Shown piece after piece: positions 27,108 through 35,626 of a DNA stretch of 55,107 bases. Both the position numbers and the translations under genes were made by a program. The stretch lies in the NCBI GenBank assembly GCA_947165485.1, contig CAMVAP010000020.1:1-55107 (forward strand), written 5' to 3'. The number at the start of each line of letters is the position of its first letter. The stretch's first letter is position 1. The notes below the pieces were generated by a model. The model saw only the letters and a program-made list of their open reading frames with translations. It did not search any database and had not been told where the DNA came from. Source of the DNA: an uncultured Prevotellaceae bacterium. Lineage in GTDB: Bacteria; Bacteroidota; Bacteroidia; Bacteroidales; Muribaculaceae.

Positions 27108-27144
27108 ATGCGGGAGAGTCGATTGGACATTGACTCTCCCGCAT
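27108..27144 (-). terminator. Terminator-like hairpin downstream of the iorAB operon
   Basis: A 13-base perfect stem (ATGCGGGAGAGTC / GACTCTCCCGCAT, loop 11) lies about 180 bases past the last gene and is followed on the minus strand by a short T-rich run. Confidence 0.65.
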
Positions 27145-27193
27145 GAATTGTGCGTGTATTGGATAATACAGTTTCTTAACAGATGATGTTTGT

Positions 27194-27270
27194 TGTTAGT
27201 TGTTAGTTGTTAGTTCTTAGTTGTTAGTTCTTAGTTGTTAGTTCTTAGTTGTTAGTTCTTAGTTGTTAGT
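27194..27270. repeat. Heptamer array TGTTAGT/TCTTAGT, 11 units
   Basis: Eleven exact 7-base units, the later ones alternating TCTTAGT and TGTTAGT. It lies just downstream of the aminotransferase gene as transcribed, separated by 10 bases from a second heptamer array at 27281-27321. Confidence 0.92.
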
Positions 27271-27280
27271 CACTTGCGTT

Positions 27281-27321
27281 CCTAAAACCTAAAACCTAAA
27301 GCCTAAAACCTAAAACCTAAC
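27281..27321. repeat. Heptamer array CCTAAAA/CCTAAAG, nearly 6 units
   Basis: Five full units and a partial one end at the base next to the aminotransferase stop (27322-27324). In gene sense the unit is the TTTTAGG/CTTTAGG family, the same as in the array at 42931-43035. Confidence 0.9.
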
Positions 27322-28638
27322 TTATTCAATCGGGTTGTTCTCGGCGAAGATGGCCATGCGCTCGTCGAGGATGTCGTACTGGTGATCCTGGATGAACGAG
27401 GTGCACACGCGCAATCCTTCCTGCCATGAGCCAGTGGTAGCCAGGCAGATGGCGCTCACGCCGTAGTACATCAACTCGCGTGCCAACTCACCACTGGTCA
27501 TGTTGCCGTAACCGATGGTGAAGTAGAAGCCGTCGGCAATGGGTTTGTCACCGTCCATGCCATAGACGATGCGGAAGCCATGGCGCGTGAAGATCTCCTT
27601 CAACTTGTGGGCACGCTCACCATAGACGAGGACGTCGTCACGGAAGTCGTACTCACCGTTGCTGGCGGCATCCATAATGGCTGCCAGGGCATACTGGGCG
27701 CTGTGACTCGTACCCGACGACAGGGCATACAGGGTGCGGGTGATAAAGACCTTACCGAAGGGCAGACCATCGTAGCGGGCCGACAGGTCGGGATAGTGGC
27801 GGTTGAAGATGGCCGGGCTGATGCAGGCCATCGCAATGCGTTCACCAGCATAGGAGAAGGCCTTGCTGCCACTAATGTGCATGATGTAGTTGTCGGTATA
27901 TTTGGCCACGGTGGGCTGGAAGGGCGGCTCGAAAGGCTTGCTCAGGTCGATGCGGAAGTCCATGGCAAAGTAGGCCAAGTCCTCAAGCACGATCACGTCA
28001 TACTTGGTGGCCAACTCGCCGATGTCCTTGAGTTCGTCCTCAGTGAGGCAAATCCAAGCAGGGTTGTTGGGATTGCTGTAAATCAAGCAGCAAACGTCAC
28101 CCTTAGACATGTATTCCTCGAGCTTGGCACGCAACTTGGGGCCGCGGAACTCGTAGATGTCAAACGTCTCGTAGGGCACGTCCTGGATTTCGAGCTGGAG
28201 CTTCTGCACAGGGAAACCCGGGTCAATAAACAGGGCCTTGTTCTTCTTCTTGTTGCTCTGCGTGATGGTGAGCAACGAGGCGAAGGTGCCTTGCATCGAG
28301 CCGACGGTGGGTACGCAGCACTCGGCAGGGACGTCAACGTCGATAAAGGCCTTGATGAAGCGAGAGGTGGCCTCCTTGATCATGGGCTCGCCGGGCAGGG
28401 CGGGATAAAGGCGGGCGCAACCGTTCTGCAAGGCCTTGATCTGGGCTTCGACGCCAATCTTGGCAGCGGGCAGTCCGGGAATACCCATCTCCATCTTGAT
28501 AAACTCCTGTCCCGACTCGCGCTCGGCACGCTCGGCAATAGCCTTCACCTCACGGATGGTAGCGTTGGCATAGTCAATGATGCCATACTCATCAATCGCG
28601 CGGTCGATGACCTCACGGGGAATGGGGATGGGCTTCAT
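27322..28638 (-). CDS. PLP-dependent aminotransferase, class I/II
   Basis: A 438-residue fold-type I aminotransferase. It has YSNPNNPAW in the substrate-binding region, VLEDLAYFAMD before the PLP-contacting residues, and the Schiff-base lysine in SGSKAFSYAGER near residue 258. It starts with an ATG overlapping the iorB TGA by four bases, so it is the third gene of the iorA-iorB operon. In that setting it most likely supplies the 2-oxoacid by transaminating an (aromatic) amino acid. Many Bacteroidota carry a phenylacetate-CoA ligase next to iorAB; here this gene sits there instead. Substrate specificity is inference. Confidence 0.88.
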   Translation of the reverse strand: MKPIPIPREVIDRAIDEYGIIDYANATIREVKAIAERAERESGQEFIKMEMGIPGLPAAKIGVEAQIKALQNGCARLYPALPGEPMIKEATSRFIKAFIDVDVPAECCVPTVGSMQGTFASLLTITQSNKKKNKALFIDPGFPVQKLQLEIQDVPYETFDIYEFRGPKLRAKLEEYMSKGDVCCLIYSNPNNPAWICLTEDELKDIGELATKYDVIVLEDLAYFAMDFRIDLSKPFEPPFQPTVAKYTDNYIMHISGSKAFSYAGERIAMACISPAIFNRHYPDLSARYDGLPFGKVFITRTLYALSSGTSHSAQYALAAIMDAASNGEYDFRDDVLVYGERAHKLKEIFTRHGFRIVYGMDGDKPIADGFYFTIGYGNMTSGELARELMYYGVSAICLATTGSWQEGLRVCTSFIQDHQYDILDERMAIFAENNPIE

Positions 28639-29207
28639 CGCTGGGCCTCCTTTCCAATGGCAAGCGCCTTGAGGTTGGCATCCACAACGGCATCACCCTT
28701 GCGGCCGAAGACGCGACGGATGGCATTCTCGAGCTTGTCATACTCGATGCCGAGGGCCTCCTGGGCAGCACCCAGCAGGATAACGTTGGCCGAGCGGGGT
28801 ATGCCATTGTCCTGTGCCAACTGCTCGATGTCAAGGATGATGACGTTCTTCACCTTGTTCAGGTCGGCCATCACCTTTTCTACATCGGGATAGTTGGGGA
28901 TGTTGACAAAGGGCTTGCTCGAAGTGATGATCCAGCCTTCCTTGCTCAGGAAGGGCAGATAACGCAGAGCCTCCATCGGTTCCATCGAGATGATCACGTC
29001 GGCCGAGCCGAGGGCGATCAGGTCGCTGTTGATGGGGTTGCTGCTGATGCGCAGGTTAGACTGCACGTCACCGCCACGCTGTGACATGCCGTGCACCTCG
29101 GCCTGCTTGATATAAAGGTTCTCGTGCATGGCTGCTTCGCCAATCACGGTAGCGATGGAGAGGATACCTTGTCCACCCACGCCGCACAAAATGATATCAG
29201 TCTTCAT
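28635..29207 (-). CDS. iorB: Indolepyruvate ferredoxin oxidoreductase beta subunit (IorB)
   Basis: A 190-residue protein from the ATG at 29207 (MKTDIILCGVGGQGILSIAT). A longer frame to 29264 would overlap iorA more deeply, whereas this start overlaps the iorA TGA in a 4-base ATGA, typical of coupling. It matches the gamma-type domain of 2-oxoacid:ferredoxin oxidoreductases, with the GVGGQG motif near residue 9 and the QRGGDVQSNLRI segment. With IorA it oxidatively decarboxylates aryl pyruvates to aryl-acetyl-CoA, reducing ferredoxin. Confidence 0.93.
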   Translation of the reverse strand: MKTDIILCGVGGQGILSIATVIGEAAMHENLYIKQAEVHGMSQRGGDVQSNLRISSNPINSDLIALGSADVIISMEPMEALRYLPFLSKEGWIITSSKPFVNIPNYPDVEKVMADLNKVKNVIILDIEQLAQDNGIPRSANVILLGAAQEALGIEYDKLENAIRRVFGRKGDAVVDANLKALAIGKEAQR

Positions 29208-30814
29208 TTCTTTGCCTCCTGTGCTTTCTTTTGTTTGAGATGACGTTGTAATGTTTGCATGCACTCGCGGCGCGGGATAATCACGCTGGTACCGCGGTAC
29301 TCAATCTCCTCACGCATGATCTTGGTGATCTCGGGCATGTTCTTGGGCAGGGGAACCACAACGCGCAGATGCTCGTCGGGCAGACCCAAGCCACGGCAGA
29401 TGTCCTCGAACTTACCTGTGCCAGCCGAATCCTGACCACCGGTCATACCCGTGGTGAGGTTGTCACTGATGATGACGGTGATATTGGCATTCTCGTTGAT
29501 GGCATCAAGCAAACCGGTCATACCCGAGTGGGTAAAGGTCGAGTCGCCGATGATGGCAACGGCGGGCCACTGGCCGGCATCGCTGGCACCCTTGGCCATG
29601 GTGATGCTGGCACCCATGTCAACACAGGAATGGATAGCCTTGAAGGGAGGCATAAAGCCCAGGGTGTAGCAACCGATGTCGCCAAACACGCGGGCATTGG
29701 GATAATCCTTCAGCACCTCGTTGAGGGCAGTATAGACGTCGCGGTGACCGCAACCCTGGCACAATGCGGGGGGACGCGGAGCGACATCCTCACAGCTGGC
29801 ATAGCCCTCGCGAACTTCAACACCCAGGGCGCGCTTGAGCGCGTCGGGGCTGAGCTCGCCAGTGCGGGGCAGCTCGCCGGTGAGACGACCCTTGATCACT
29901 GCATTGCCAGGCATCACGCCACGCACGAGGTCCTCAATAAAGGGCTGGCCCTCCTCGGCAATGAGGACGGCATCACACTCGGCGGTCATGCGGCGGATGA
30001 GTTCCTTGGGCATGGGATACTGGCTTATCTTGAGCACGGGATAGGGACATCCGTCGGGATAGCATTCCATCAGGTAGTTATAAGCGATACCCGAAGCAAT
30101 GATACCTAACGAATGGTCGGCAGCGTCGATGTACTTGTTGTACTCGCTATCGACAGCACGCTGCTCCAGCTCGGCTTGCTGACCGGTAACAGTGATGTTG
30201 CGCTTGATGGCGTTGCCAGGGAGCAGTACCCAGTGGCTGGCCTTGGCGTCATAGTTGAGCTCGTTCTCGGCACGCGGGGTTTCCTTGACCTCGACAACGG
30301 CACGGCTGTGGGCCATGCGGGTGGTCACGCGCATGAGCACGGGCAGGCATACTTCCTCGCTCAAGGCGAAGGCCTTCTCCATCATGTCATAGGCTTCTTG
30401 CTGAGTGCTCGGCTCAAGCGTGGGAATCAGCGCGAACTTGCCATAGAAGCGGCTGTCCTGCTCGTCCTGAGACGAGTGCATCGAGGGGTCATCGGCCACG
30501 AGGACCACCAGACCGCCATTGACACCCGTCATACCCGAGTTAACGAACGGGTCGGCACACACGTTCAGGCCCACATGCTTCATGCAGACCATAGCGCGCT
30601 TGCCCATGAAGGACATACCTAAAGCGGCTTCCATCGCCGTCTTTTCGTTAGCACTCCAGCGGCGATGCACGTTGCGCTCCACCGCTAACTTAGAATTCTG
30701 AATGTACTCCGTGATCTCGGTCGAGGGAGTACCAGGATAGGCATACACGCCACTCAGGCCCGCATCAAGCGCGCCCTGGGCGATAGCCTCATCACCTAAA
30801 AGTAACTTTCTCAT
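29204..30814 (-). CDS. iorA: Indolepyruvate ferredoxin oxidoreductase alpha subunit (IorA), no ferredoxin domain
   Basis: A 536-residue protein with the pyrimidine domain first (YPGTPSTEITEYI, about 26-38), then a central domain and the TPP pyrophosphate domain (CQGCGHRDVY near 357; GDSTFTHSGMTGLLDAI near 425). Archaeal IorA proteins carry a C-terminal domain with two 4Fe-4S clusters. Here the chain ends in a basic helix (RECMQTLQRHLKQKK) with no CxxCxxC, so electrons must leave through another carrier. The start at 30814 lies 64 bases after a good promoter. It is first in the operon iorA-iorB-aminotransferase. Confidence 0.92.
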   Translation of the reverse strand: MRKLLLGDEAIAQGALDAGLSGVYAYPGTPSTEITEYIQNSKLAVERNVHRRWSANEKTAMEAALGMSFMGKRAMVCMKHVGLNVCADPFVNSGMTGVNGGLVVLVADDPSMHSSQDEQDSRFYGKFALIPTLEPSTQQEAYDMMEKAFALSEEVCLPVLMRVTTRMAHSRAVVEVKETPRAENELNYDAKASHWVLLPGNAIKRNITVTGQQAELEQRAVDSEYNKYIDAADHSLGIIASGIAYNYLMECYPDGCPYPVLKISQYPMPKELIRRMTAECDAVLIAEEGQPFIEDLVRGVMPGNAVIKGRLTGELPRTGELSPDALKRALGVEVREGYASCEDVAPRPPALCQGCGHRDVYTALNEVLKDYPNARVFGDIGCYTLGFMPPFKAIHSCVDMGASITMAKGASDAGQWPAVAIIGDSTFTHSGMTGLLDAINENANITVIISDNLTTGMTGGQDSAGTGKFEDICRGLGLPDEHLRVVVPLPKNMPEITKIMREEIEYRGTSVIIPRRECMQTLQRHLKQKKAQEAKK

Positions 30815-30878
30815 TATTATAAGGTTTAACTAGTATGATCTCAAACAGTTATATGTATTAGAAGTTTCTTTGAACTCA

Positions 30879-30909
30879 CAAAGTTACACATTAATCCGCA
30901 GACCACAAA
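30879..30909 (-). promoter_or_regulatory. Promoter of the iorAB operon
   Basis: On the minus strand TTTG (30906-30909), 19 bases, TAACTTTG (30879-30886); close to ideal. Confidence 0.75.
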
Positions 30910-30941
30910 ATTTTTAAGTATTTTTGACCAATAATGTCAAG

Positions 30942-30970
30942 AAAAGGGAGCAAACATGGCTGCCCCCTTT
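30942..30970 (-). terminator. Terminator of the DUF4932 gene
   Basis: On the minus strand AAAGGGGGCA pairs with TGCTCCCTTT (one wobble, 8-base loop), followed by a T-rich run, 29 bases after the stop. Confidence 0.65.
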
Positions 30971-30998
30971 CCAGTGAATGATTGATGTCAATTGACGT

Positions 30999-33203
30999 TT
31001 ATTTCAGTGCTTTGTCCATGCGTTTCTGCTCGTTGTCAAGGTACTTGTTCAGCACCTTGACGAGTTGGGGATAGAAATCGTTGATTGTCTTATACTTGTT
31101 GCGATGGCAGGAATAGTCACGCAGGGCAGTGACCAGCTGGGGCATCCAGGTGAAGCCCGATGAAACATTCCTTGAGAGCTGTTGATTCACATGCTGGACT
31201 GGGCTTCCGTTTTCCATCATAAAAGCAATCTCGGCAGCCTTCTCAATGCTTGAGTTTATCAGAGCCAGGCCGTCACTGAAACCATAATTGTAGCCCAGCA
31301 TCGGGTTAACGCTTAACAGTCTTGCTCCTACCTCATTCAGTAAATCCAAGTTTTTATCTTTATCAGCCGATGATTGATCATCCAAACCACCAAGCATACC
31401 AGTAATCATGTTGGCTATTGCTTCTCTCTTTCCCTCAGGGATTTGGGTCATCTGGTCAAAGCCATAGTAGCCGATTACAGGGCAATTCTCCCGTGGTTGA
31501 CCCTCCAGATGGCGAACCGTACCATAGGCTCCACCATTGCGTGTAGCGAAGCCCATAACGACCTTTTGCAGGCTGCTTGACGGTTTGCCATAAAAGTCGG
31601 CAAACCACTCGGGGCGAACGTAGGGCATCACCTCATGGTTGAATGCCTTGAGCGCCTCTTGATAGAACGACTGGTGCTGCTGGAAAAACTCATGGAAGTG
31701 TGTTTCGGCATAGAACTGGTTGAGGAGGCCCAGAAACTCGTTGACATCCACCTGGTGCCAACGGCTATCCAAACCCGTGTCACCTGCCTCCTCCCTGAGT
31801 TTGACAATCTTGCCATTCTCGACCGCCAGGCGCACTGCCAGGCTCATGGGTGCATCATAGGCGATGCCGTATTGTTGCCTCAGCTCCTGGTAATACCCGA
31901 CGACGGGAAGCTGCTTGTAAGGGTCAAACCATTTATCGATATCCTGGATATACTGGTTGTCCTCCATCGTGTTGTATTCCTGATAACCAGCCACGCGAGA
32001 GAGGACGCCCAACAGTTCGACAGCCTCCATGGCTTCGGCCTTCAATTGAGAAGCCGATGCACTCGGATTACCGGTGGTCTGCTTGAACGTCAGGGCTTTA
32101 TCCATCTTCTTATCTTCAGCATCAAGATATTTCTTCAACACGTTGGCAATCTGTGGGTAATAGTCACCGAGCGTGGGATACTTGTTACGGTGGCTGGTAT
32201 AATCACGCAAAGCCGCAACAAGTTCGGGCATCCACTTGAAACCCCGCATCATGTGACTCCTCAACTCTGCCTCCACCTCATCGGCTGTATAATCATTTTC
32301 CATCATGTAGATAACCGTGGCTGCGCGCACGACGCTCTCGTTAAAGACCGTCTTAGGTTCTGGATAAGCCTGCTGGCTCATGATATTAAAATCCTGCTGC
32401 AACAACCGCTGGGGTATATCGCCCAATATAGCGGCATTCTTCCCGATTTCCTGCAAGGGGTTAACAAAAGCATGGTTGAACTCATGGATAAGGGTTGGTG
32501 CGGCACGTTGTTTCGCATTCTTGGGATCCACAACGCTACCCATCTGCGGGTGGGTCCAGTAGCCGCAGATTGAAAAGCTTTCCTTGAGTTGTCCGGGAAT
32601 CTGCCTAGTGGCACCATAATTACTGCCACCATTGGTAAATCCGATGATGAGACGGAATCTCTCACCAGGCTCTGTCCCGTAAAATCGGGAATACCAGTCC
32701 TGATTGAAATACTTCATCACCTGAGTCTGATACTGTCGCAACACATCGTCATAGAAGGCCTGGTGCTGCTGGAAGAACTCGTGGAAGCGGGTGTCGGTAT
32801 AGAACTGGTTGAGACGAGCGACACAGTCATCAAGGTCAACGTCAAACCACCTGCTATCAAGCTGATCCTTCTTACCCACCATCTTGATGTTGCCACCTTC
32901 TATATCAAGGTTGACCGCCAGGCCAGCTGGTGCATTGTAGGCAATGCCATAGTTTTCTCTCAAGTTCTGGATATAACTGACGGTCGGGTGGTTCTTGTAG
33001 GGAGCGAACCAGGCCTCGGTATCCTTGGTGTACTGGCCACCCATATCCATGTTGTACTCCTCAAAGCCTGCGGCACGCGCTAGGATGCTTACCAGTTCGA
33101 CGGTTTCCATGACTTCGGGCTGGCAAGTTATCTGTTGAGCCGACACTGGGGTTAGGTTCAGTAAGATCAGGGATGTTAGAAATAATAAAACGTGATACTT
33201 CAT
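30999..33203 (-). CDS. Secreted tandem DUF4932 protein; first copy a putative zinc metallopeptidase
   Basis: A 734-residue protein with a signal peptide (MKYHVLLFLTSLILLNLTPVSA). Two homologous halves follow, about 28-370 and 389-734. Each has the same landmarks: a V/I-E-L-x-x-x-L-x-R opening, GIAYxAP, RFHEFFQQHQ or HFHEFFQQHQ, a GFxxxNGG segment, and a closing W-M-P-x-L-V-x-A-L-R-D-Y. The first copy has HEFNH (240-244) plus a downstream Glu (FNES, 289), the pattern of a zinc peptidase. The second has neither. The family is known in Bacteroidota as DUF4932; its substrate is unknown. Base composition is somewhat AT-richer than its neighbours. Confidence 0.83.
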   Translation of the reverse strand: MKYHVLLFLTSLILLNLTPVSAQQITCQPEVMETVELVSILARAAGFEEYNMDMGGQYTKDTEAWFAPYKNHPTVSYIQNLRENYGIAYNAPAGLAVNLDIEGGNIKMVGKKDQLDSRWFDVDLDDCVARLNQFYTDTRFHEFFQQHQAFYDDVLRQYQTQVMKYFNQDWYSRFYGTEPGERFRLIIGFTNGGSNYGATRQIPGQLKESFSICGYWTHPQMGSVVDPKNAKQRAAPTLIHEFNHAFVNPLQEIGKNAAILGDIPQRLLQQDFNIMSQQAYPEPKTVFNESVVRAATVIYMMENDYTADEVEAELRSHMMRGFKWMPELVAALRDYTSHRNKYPTLGDYYPQIANVLKKYLDAEDKKMDKALTFKQTTGNPSASASQLKAEAMEAVELLGVLSRVAGYQEYNTMEDNQYIQDIDKWFDPYKQLPVVGYYQELRQQYGIAYDAPMSLAVRLAVENGKIVKLREEAGDTGLDSRWHQVDVNEFLGLLNQFYAETHFHEFFQQHQSFYQEALKAFNHEVMPYVRPEWFADFYGKPSSSLQKVVMGFATRNGGAYGTVRHLEGQPRENCPVIGYYGFDQMTQIPEGKREAIANMITGMLGGLDDQSSADKDKNLDLLNEVGARLLSVNPMLGYNYGFSDGLALINSSIEKAAEIAFMMENGSPVQHVNQQLSRNVSSGFTWMPQLVTALRDYSCHRNKYKTINDFYPQLVKVLNKYLDNEQKRMDKALK

Positions 33204-33389
33204 ATTGATACTTTTTTTACGAGTTAAAGGGTGAAAGTTAATAAATCATTTTGTTATTATAACGCATGATAACGCTGTATATTGTATGACGTAGTCACTT
33301 GCGATCCGATTTTAACGGGAAATAACGACAGCCCTTCCACATTTTTAATTATCGGGAGGTGCGCTTGCTGGTTATTGGATAATTTTGAT

Positions 33390-33397
33390 TACCTTTG
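33390..33397 (+). promoter_or_regulatory. Candidate -7 element of the ADP-forming acyl-CoA synthetase gene
   Basis: TACCTTTG with a TTG at 33365-33367, 22 bases upstream (slightly long), 55 bases before the ATG. Confidence 0.45.
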
Positions 33398-33452
33398 CGG
33401 CAGAATCACAAAATTAACATATAAAGACCTTATCACTTTTTATCAAGAAGAA

Positions 33453-35513
33453 ATGATTAACCAGCAATTACTGAATCCCAAGAGTATTGTCGTCATTGGC
33501 GGCAGCAACAACGAGAGCAAGCCTGGTGGCGCCATCGTGCGCAACTTGAAGCAAGGCGGTTTCAAGGGCGACCTTTACATTCTCAACCCCAAGGAGGACG
33601 TGGTGCAAGGCATCAAGGTCCATCATGACATGAAGGACCTGCCCAATGCCGATCTGGCTATCCTGGTGGTGGCAGCCAAGTACTGCCCCGAGTATGTGGA
33701 TTACCTGACCGAGCACAAGGGTGTGCGAGCATTTATCATCATCAGCGCCGGCTTTGGCGAGGAGACCCACGAGGGTGCCTTGCTGGAGAAGCACATCCTG
33801 GACACCTGCGAGAAATACGGTGCGGCGCTCATCGGCCCCAACTGCATCGGCTTGCTGACGACCAACCACCACAGCGTGTTCACCCTGCCCATCCCCGCCC
33901 TGAACCCCCAGGGTGCCGACTTCATCAGCGGCTCGGGCGCTACCGCCGTGTTCATCATTGACTCGGGCGTGAGCAAGGGCTTGCAGTTCAACTCTGTCTG
34001 GTCGATCGGTAACGGTAAGCAGATCGGCATCGAGGACGTACTGGAATACATGGACGAGCACTTTGACCCCGAGCGCAACTCCAAGGTCAAGCTGCTCTAT
34101 ATCGAGAATATCTCCAACCCGCAGCGCCTGTTGAAACACGCCCGCTCGCTCATCAGCAAGGGCTGCCGCATCGCCGCCATCAAGTCGGGTTCGAGCGAGA
34201 GCGGTAGCCGTGCCGCATCGAGCCACACGGGAGCCATCGCTTCGAGCGACACCGCCGTCGATGCCCTGTTCCGCAAGGCCGGTATCGTGCGCTGCTACTC
34301 ACGCGAGGAACTGACCACCGTGGGCTGCGTGCTCACGTTGCCCGAGGTGACTGGCCGCAACGTGGCCATCATCACCCATGCCGGCGGCCCTGGCGTGATG
34401 ATGACCGACGCCTTGAGTAAGGGCGGCATGAACGTGCCCATGCTCGATCCCAATATCAGCGAGGAACTCAAGGAGCAGCTTTATCCTGGCTCATCGGTTG
34501 CCAACCCCATCGACTTCCTGGCCACAGGCACTCCCGAGCACCTGGGCATCTGCATCGACTACTGCGAGAAGCGCTATGACAACGTGGATGCCATCGTGGT
34601 GATCTTTGGCACCCCTGGTCTGGTTCCCTGTGACGATGCCTATAACGTGCTGCACGAGAAGATGCTCACCTGCAAGAAGCCCATCTTCCCCGTGATGCCG
34701 AGCCAAATCATCGCGGGCCGCGAGGTGAAAGAGTTCATCGACAAGGGACACGTCAACTTTGCAGACGAATCCAACCTTGCCGATGCCATCATCCGCGTCT
34801 TTGACACGCCCAAGCCTGCCACAACCGACAACGAGTGCCCCGAGGTAGATGTGAAGGCCGTGCGCGACATCATCGACGGCATCAAGGAGGACGGCTACAT
34901 CGCTCCCGACCAGGTGCGCGCCCTGTTGCAGGCTGCTGCCATCCCCGTGGTACCCGAGAAAGTCTCGGCCAACCGTGACGAACTCGTTGCCGCCGCCCGC
35001 GAGATGGGGTACCCCATCGTTGTCAAGGTCGTGGGCCCCGTGCACAAGAGCGACGTGGGCGGTGTGACCCTCAACGTCAAGGACGACCAGCAACTGGAGG
35101 CCGAGTTTGACCGCATGATGCAGATTCCCGACGCCACTGCCGTGATGATCCAGAAGATGATCAGCGGTACCGAGCTATTTATCGGTGCCAAGTACGAGCC
35201 CAAGTTTGGCCACAATGTGCTGTGCGGTCTGGGCGGTATCTTTGTCGAGGTGCTCAAGGACGTTCAGTTTGGTCTGGCGCCCCTGTCACAGCCCGAGGCC
35301 GAGCGCATGGTACGCTCCCTCAAGGGTTACAAGATCATCCAGGGCACCCGCGGCAAGCAGGGTCTCGACGAGGCAACCTATGTGAAGATCATCTGCCGCC
35401 TCTCGACCATGCTGCACCATGCTCCCGAGATCAAGGAAATGGACATCAACCCGCTGCTGGCCGGTCCCGACCATGTCACCGCCGTTGACGCCCGCATCCG
35501 CATTGAAAAATAA
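33453..35513 (+). CDS. Acetyl/acyl-CoA synthetase (ADP-forming), fused alpha-beta
   Basis: A 686-residue protein from the ATG at 33453 (MINQQLLNPKSIVVIGGSNN). It has a CoA-binding Rossmann domain, two succinyl-CoA-ligase-like domains with the phospho-accepting His in SSHTGAIASSD (about 258), and a C-terminal ATP-grasp domain (GYPIVVKVVGPVHKSDVGGV). The reaction is acyl-CoA + ADP + Pi to acid + CoA + ATP. Placed upstream of and divergent from the iorAB region, it is a reasonable partner to turn aryl-acetyl-CoA or acetyl-CoA into ATP, though specificity cannot be read from the sequence. A longer frame to 33282 includes the promoter and is rejected. Confidence 0.92.
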   Translation: MINQQLLNPKSIVVIGGSNNESKPGGAIVRNLKQGGFKGDLYILNPKEDVVQGIKVHHDMKDLPNADLAILVVAAKYCPEYVDYLTEHKGVRAFIIISAGFGEETHEGALLEKHILDTCEKYGAALIGPNCIGLLTTNHHSVFTLPIPALNPQGADFISGSGATAVFIIDSGVSKGLQFNSVWSIGNGKQIGIEDVLEYMDEHFDPERNSKVKLLYIENISNPQRLLKHARSLISKGCRIAAIKSGSSESGSRAASSHTGAIASSDTAVDALFRKAGIVRCYSREELTTVGCVLTLPEVTGRNVAIITHAGGPGVMMTDALSKGGMNVPMLDPNISEELKEQLYPGSSVANPIDFLATGTPEHLGICIDYCEKRYDNVDAIVVIFGTPGLVPCDDAYNVLHEKMLTCKKPIFPVMPSQIIAGREVKEFIDKGHVNFADESNLADAIIRVFDTPKPATTDNECPEVDVKAVRDIIDGIKEDGYIAPDQVRALLQAAAIPVVPEKVSANRDELVAAAREMGYPIVVKVVGPVHKSDVGGVTLNVKDDQQLEAEFDRMMQIPDATAVMIQKMISGTELFIGAKYEPKFGHNVLCGLGGIFVEVLKDVQFGLAPLSQPEAERMVRSLKGYKIIQGTRGKQGLDEATYVKIICRLSTMLHHAPEIKEMDINPLLAGPDHVTAVDARIRIEK

Positions 35514-35517
35514 ACAC

Positions 35518-35610
35518 CAGGGCAGAGCCCTGGCCCACGTGACACGACAACCGCAACCTGCCTGACAAGGCACCATGCAGGCTGTCCCGTGGGCCGGGGC
35601 TCTGCCCCGG
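35518..35610. repeat. REP-like palindromic element, left of the transposase
   Basis: About 93 bases. The ends pair as 20-base arms (GGGCAGAGCCCTGGCCCACG with CGTGGGCCGGGGCTCTGCCC), and each end holds a mini-hairpin (CAGGGC-AGA-GCCCTG; CCGGGGC-TCT-GCCCCGG). It lies between the synthetase stop and the transposase start. Confidence 0.85.
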
Positions 35611-35626
35611 TTATAATAGTAAAGCA

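Noticed and set aside
27194-27321. CRISPR array
   Set aside because: Direct 7-base tandem repeats without spacers and no cas genes.
30999-33203. Frameshift or assembly duplication in the DUF4932 gene
   Set aside because: The two halves have diverged strongly in sequence, so this is an old duplication, not an artefact.
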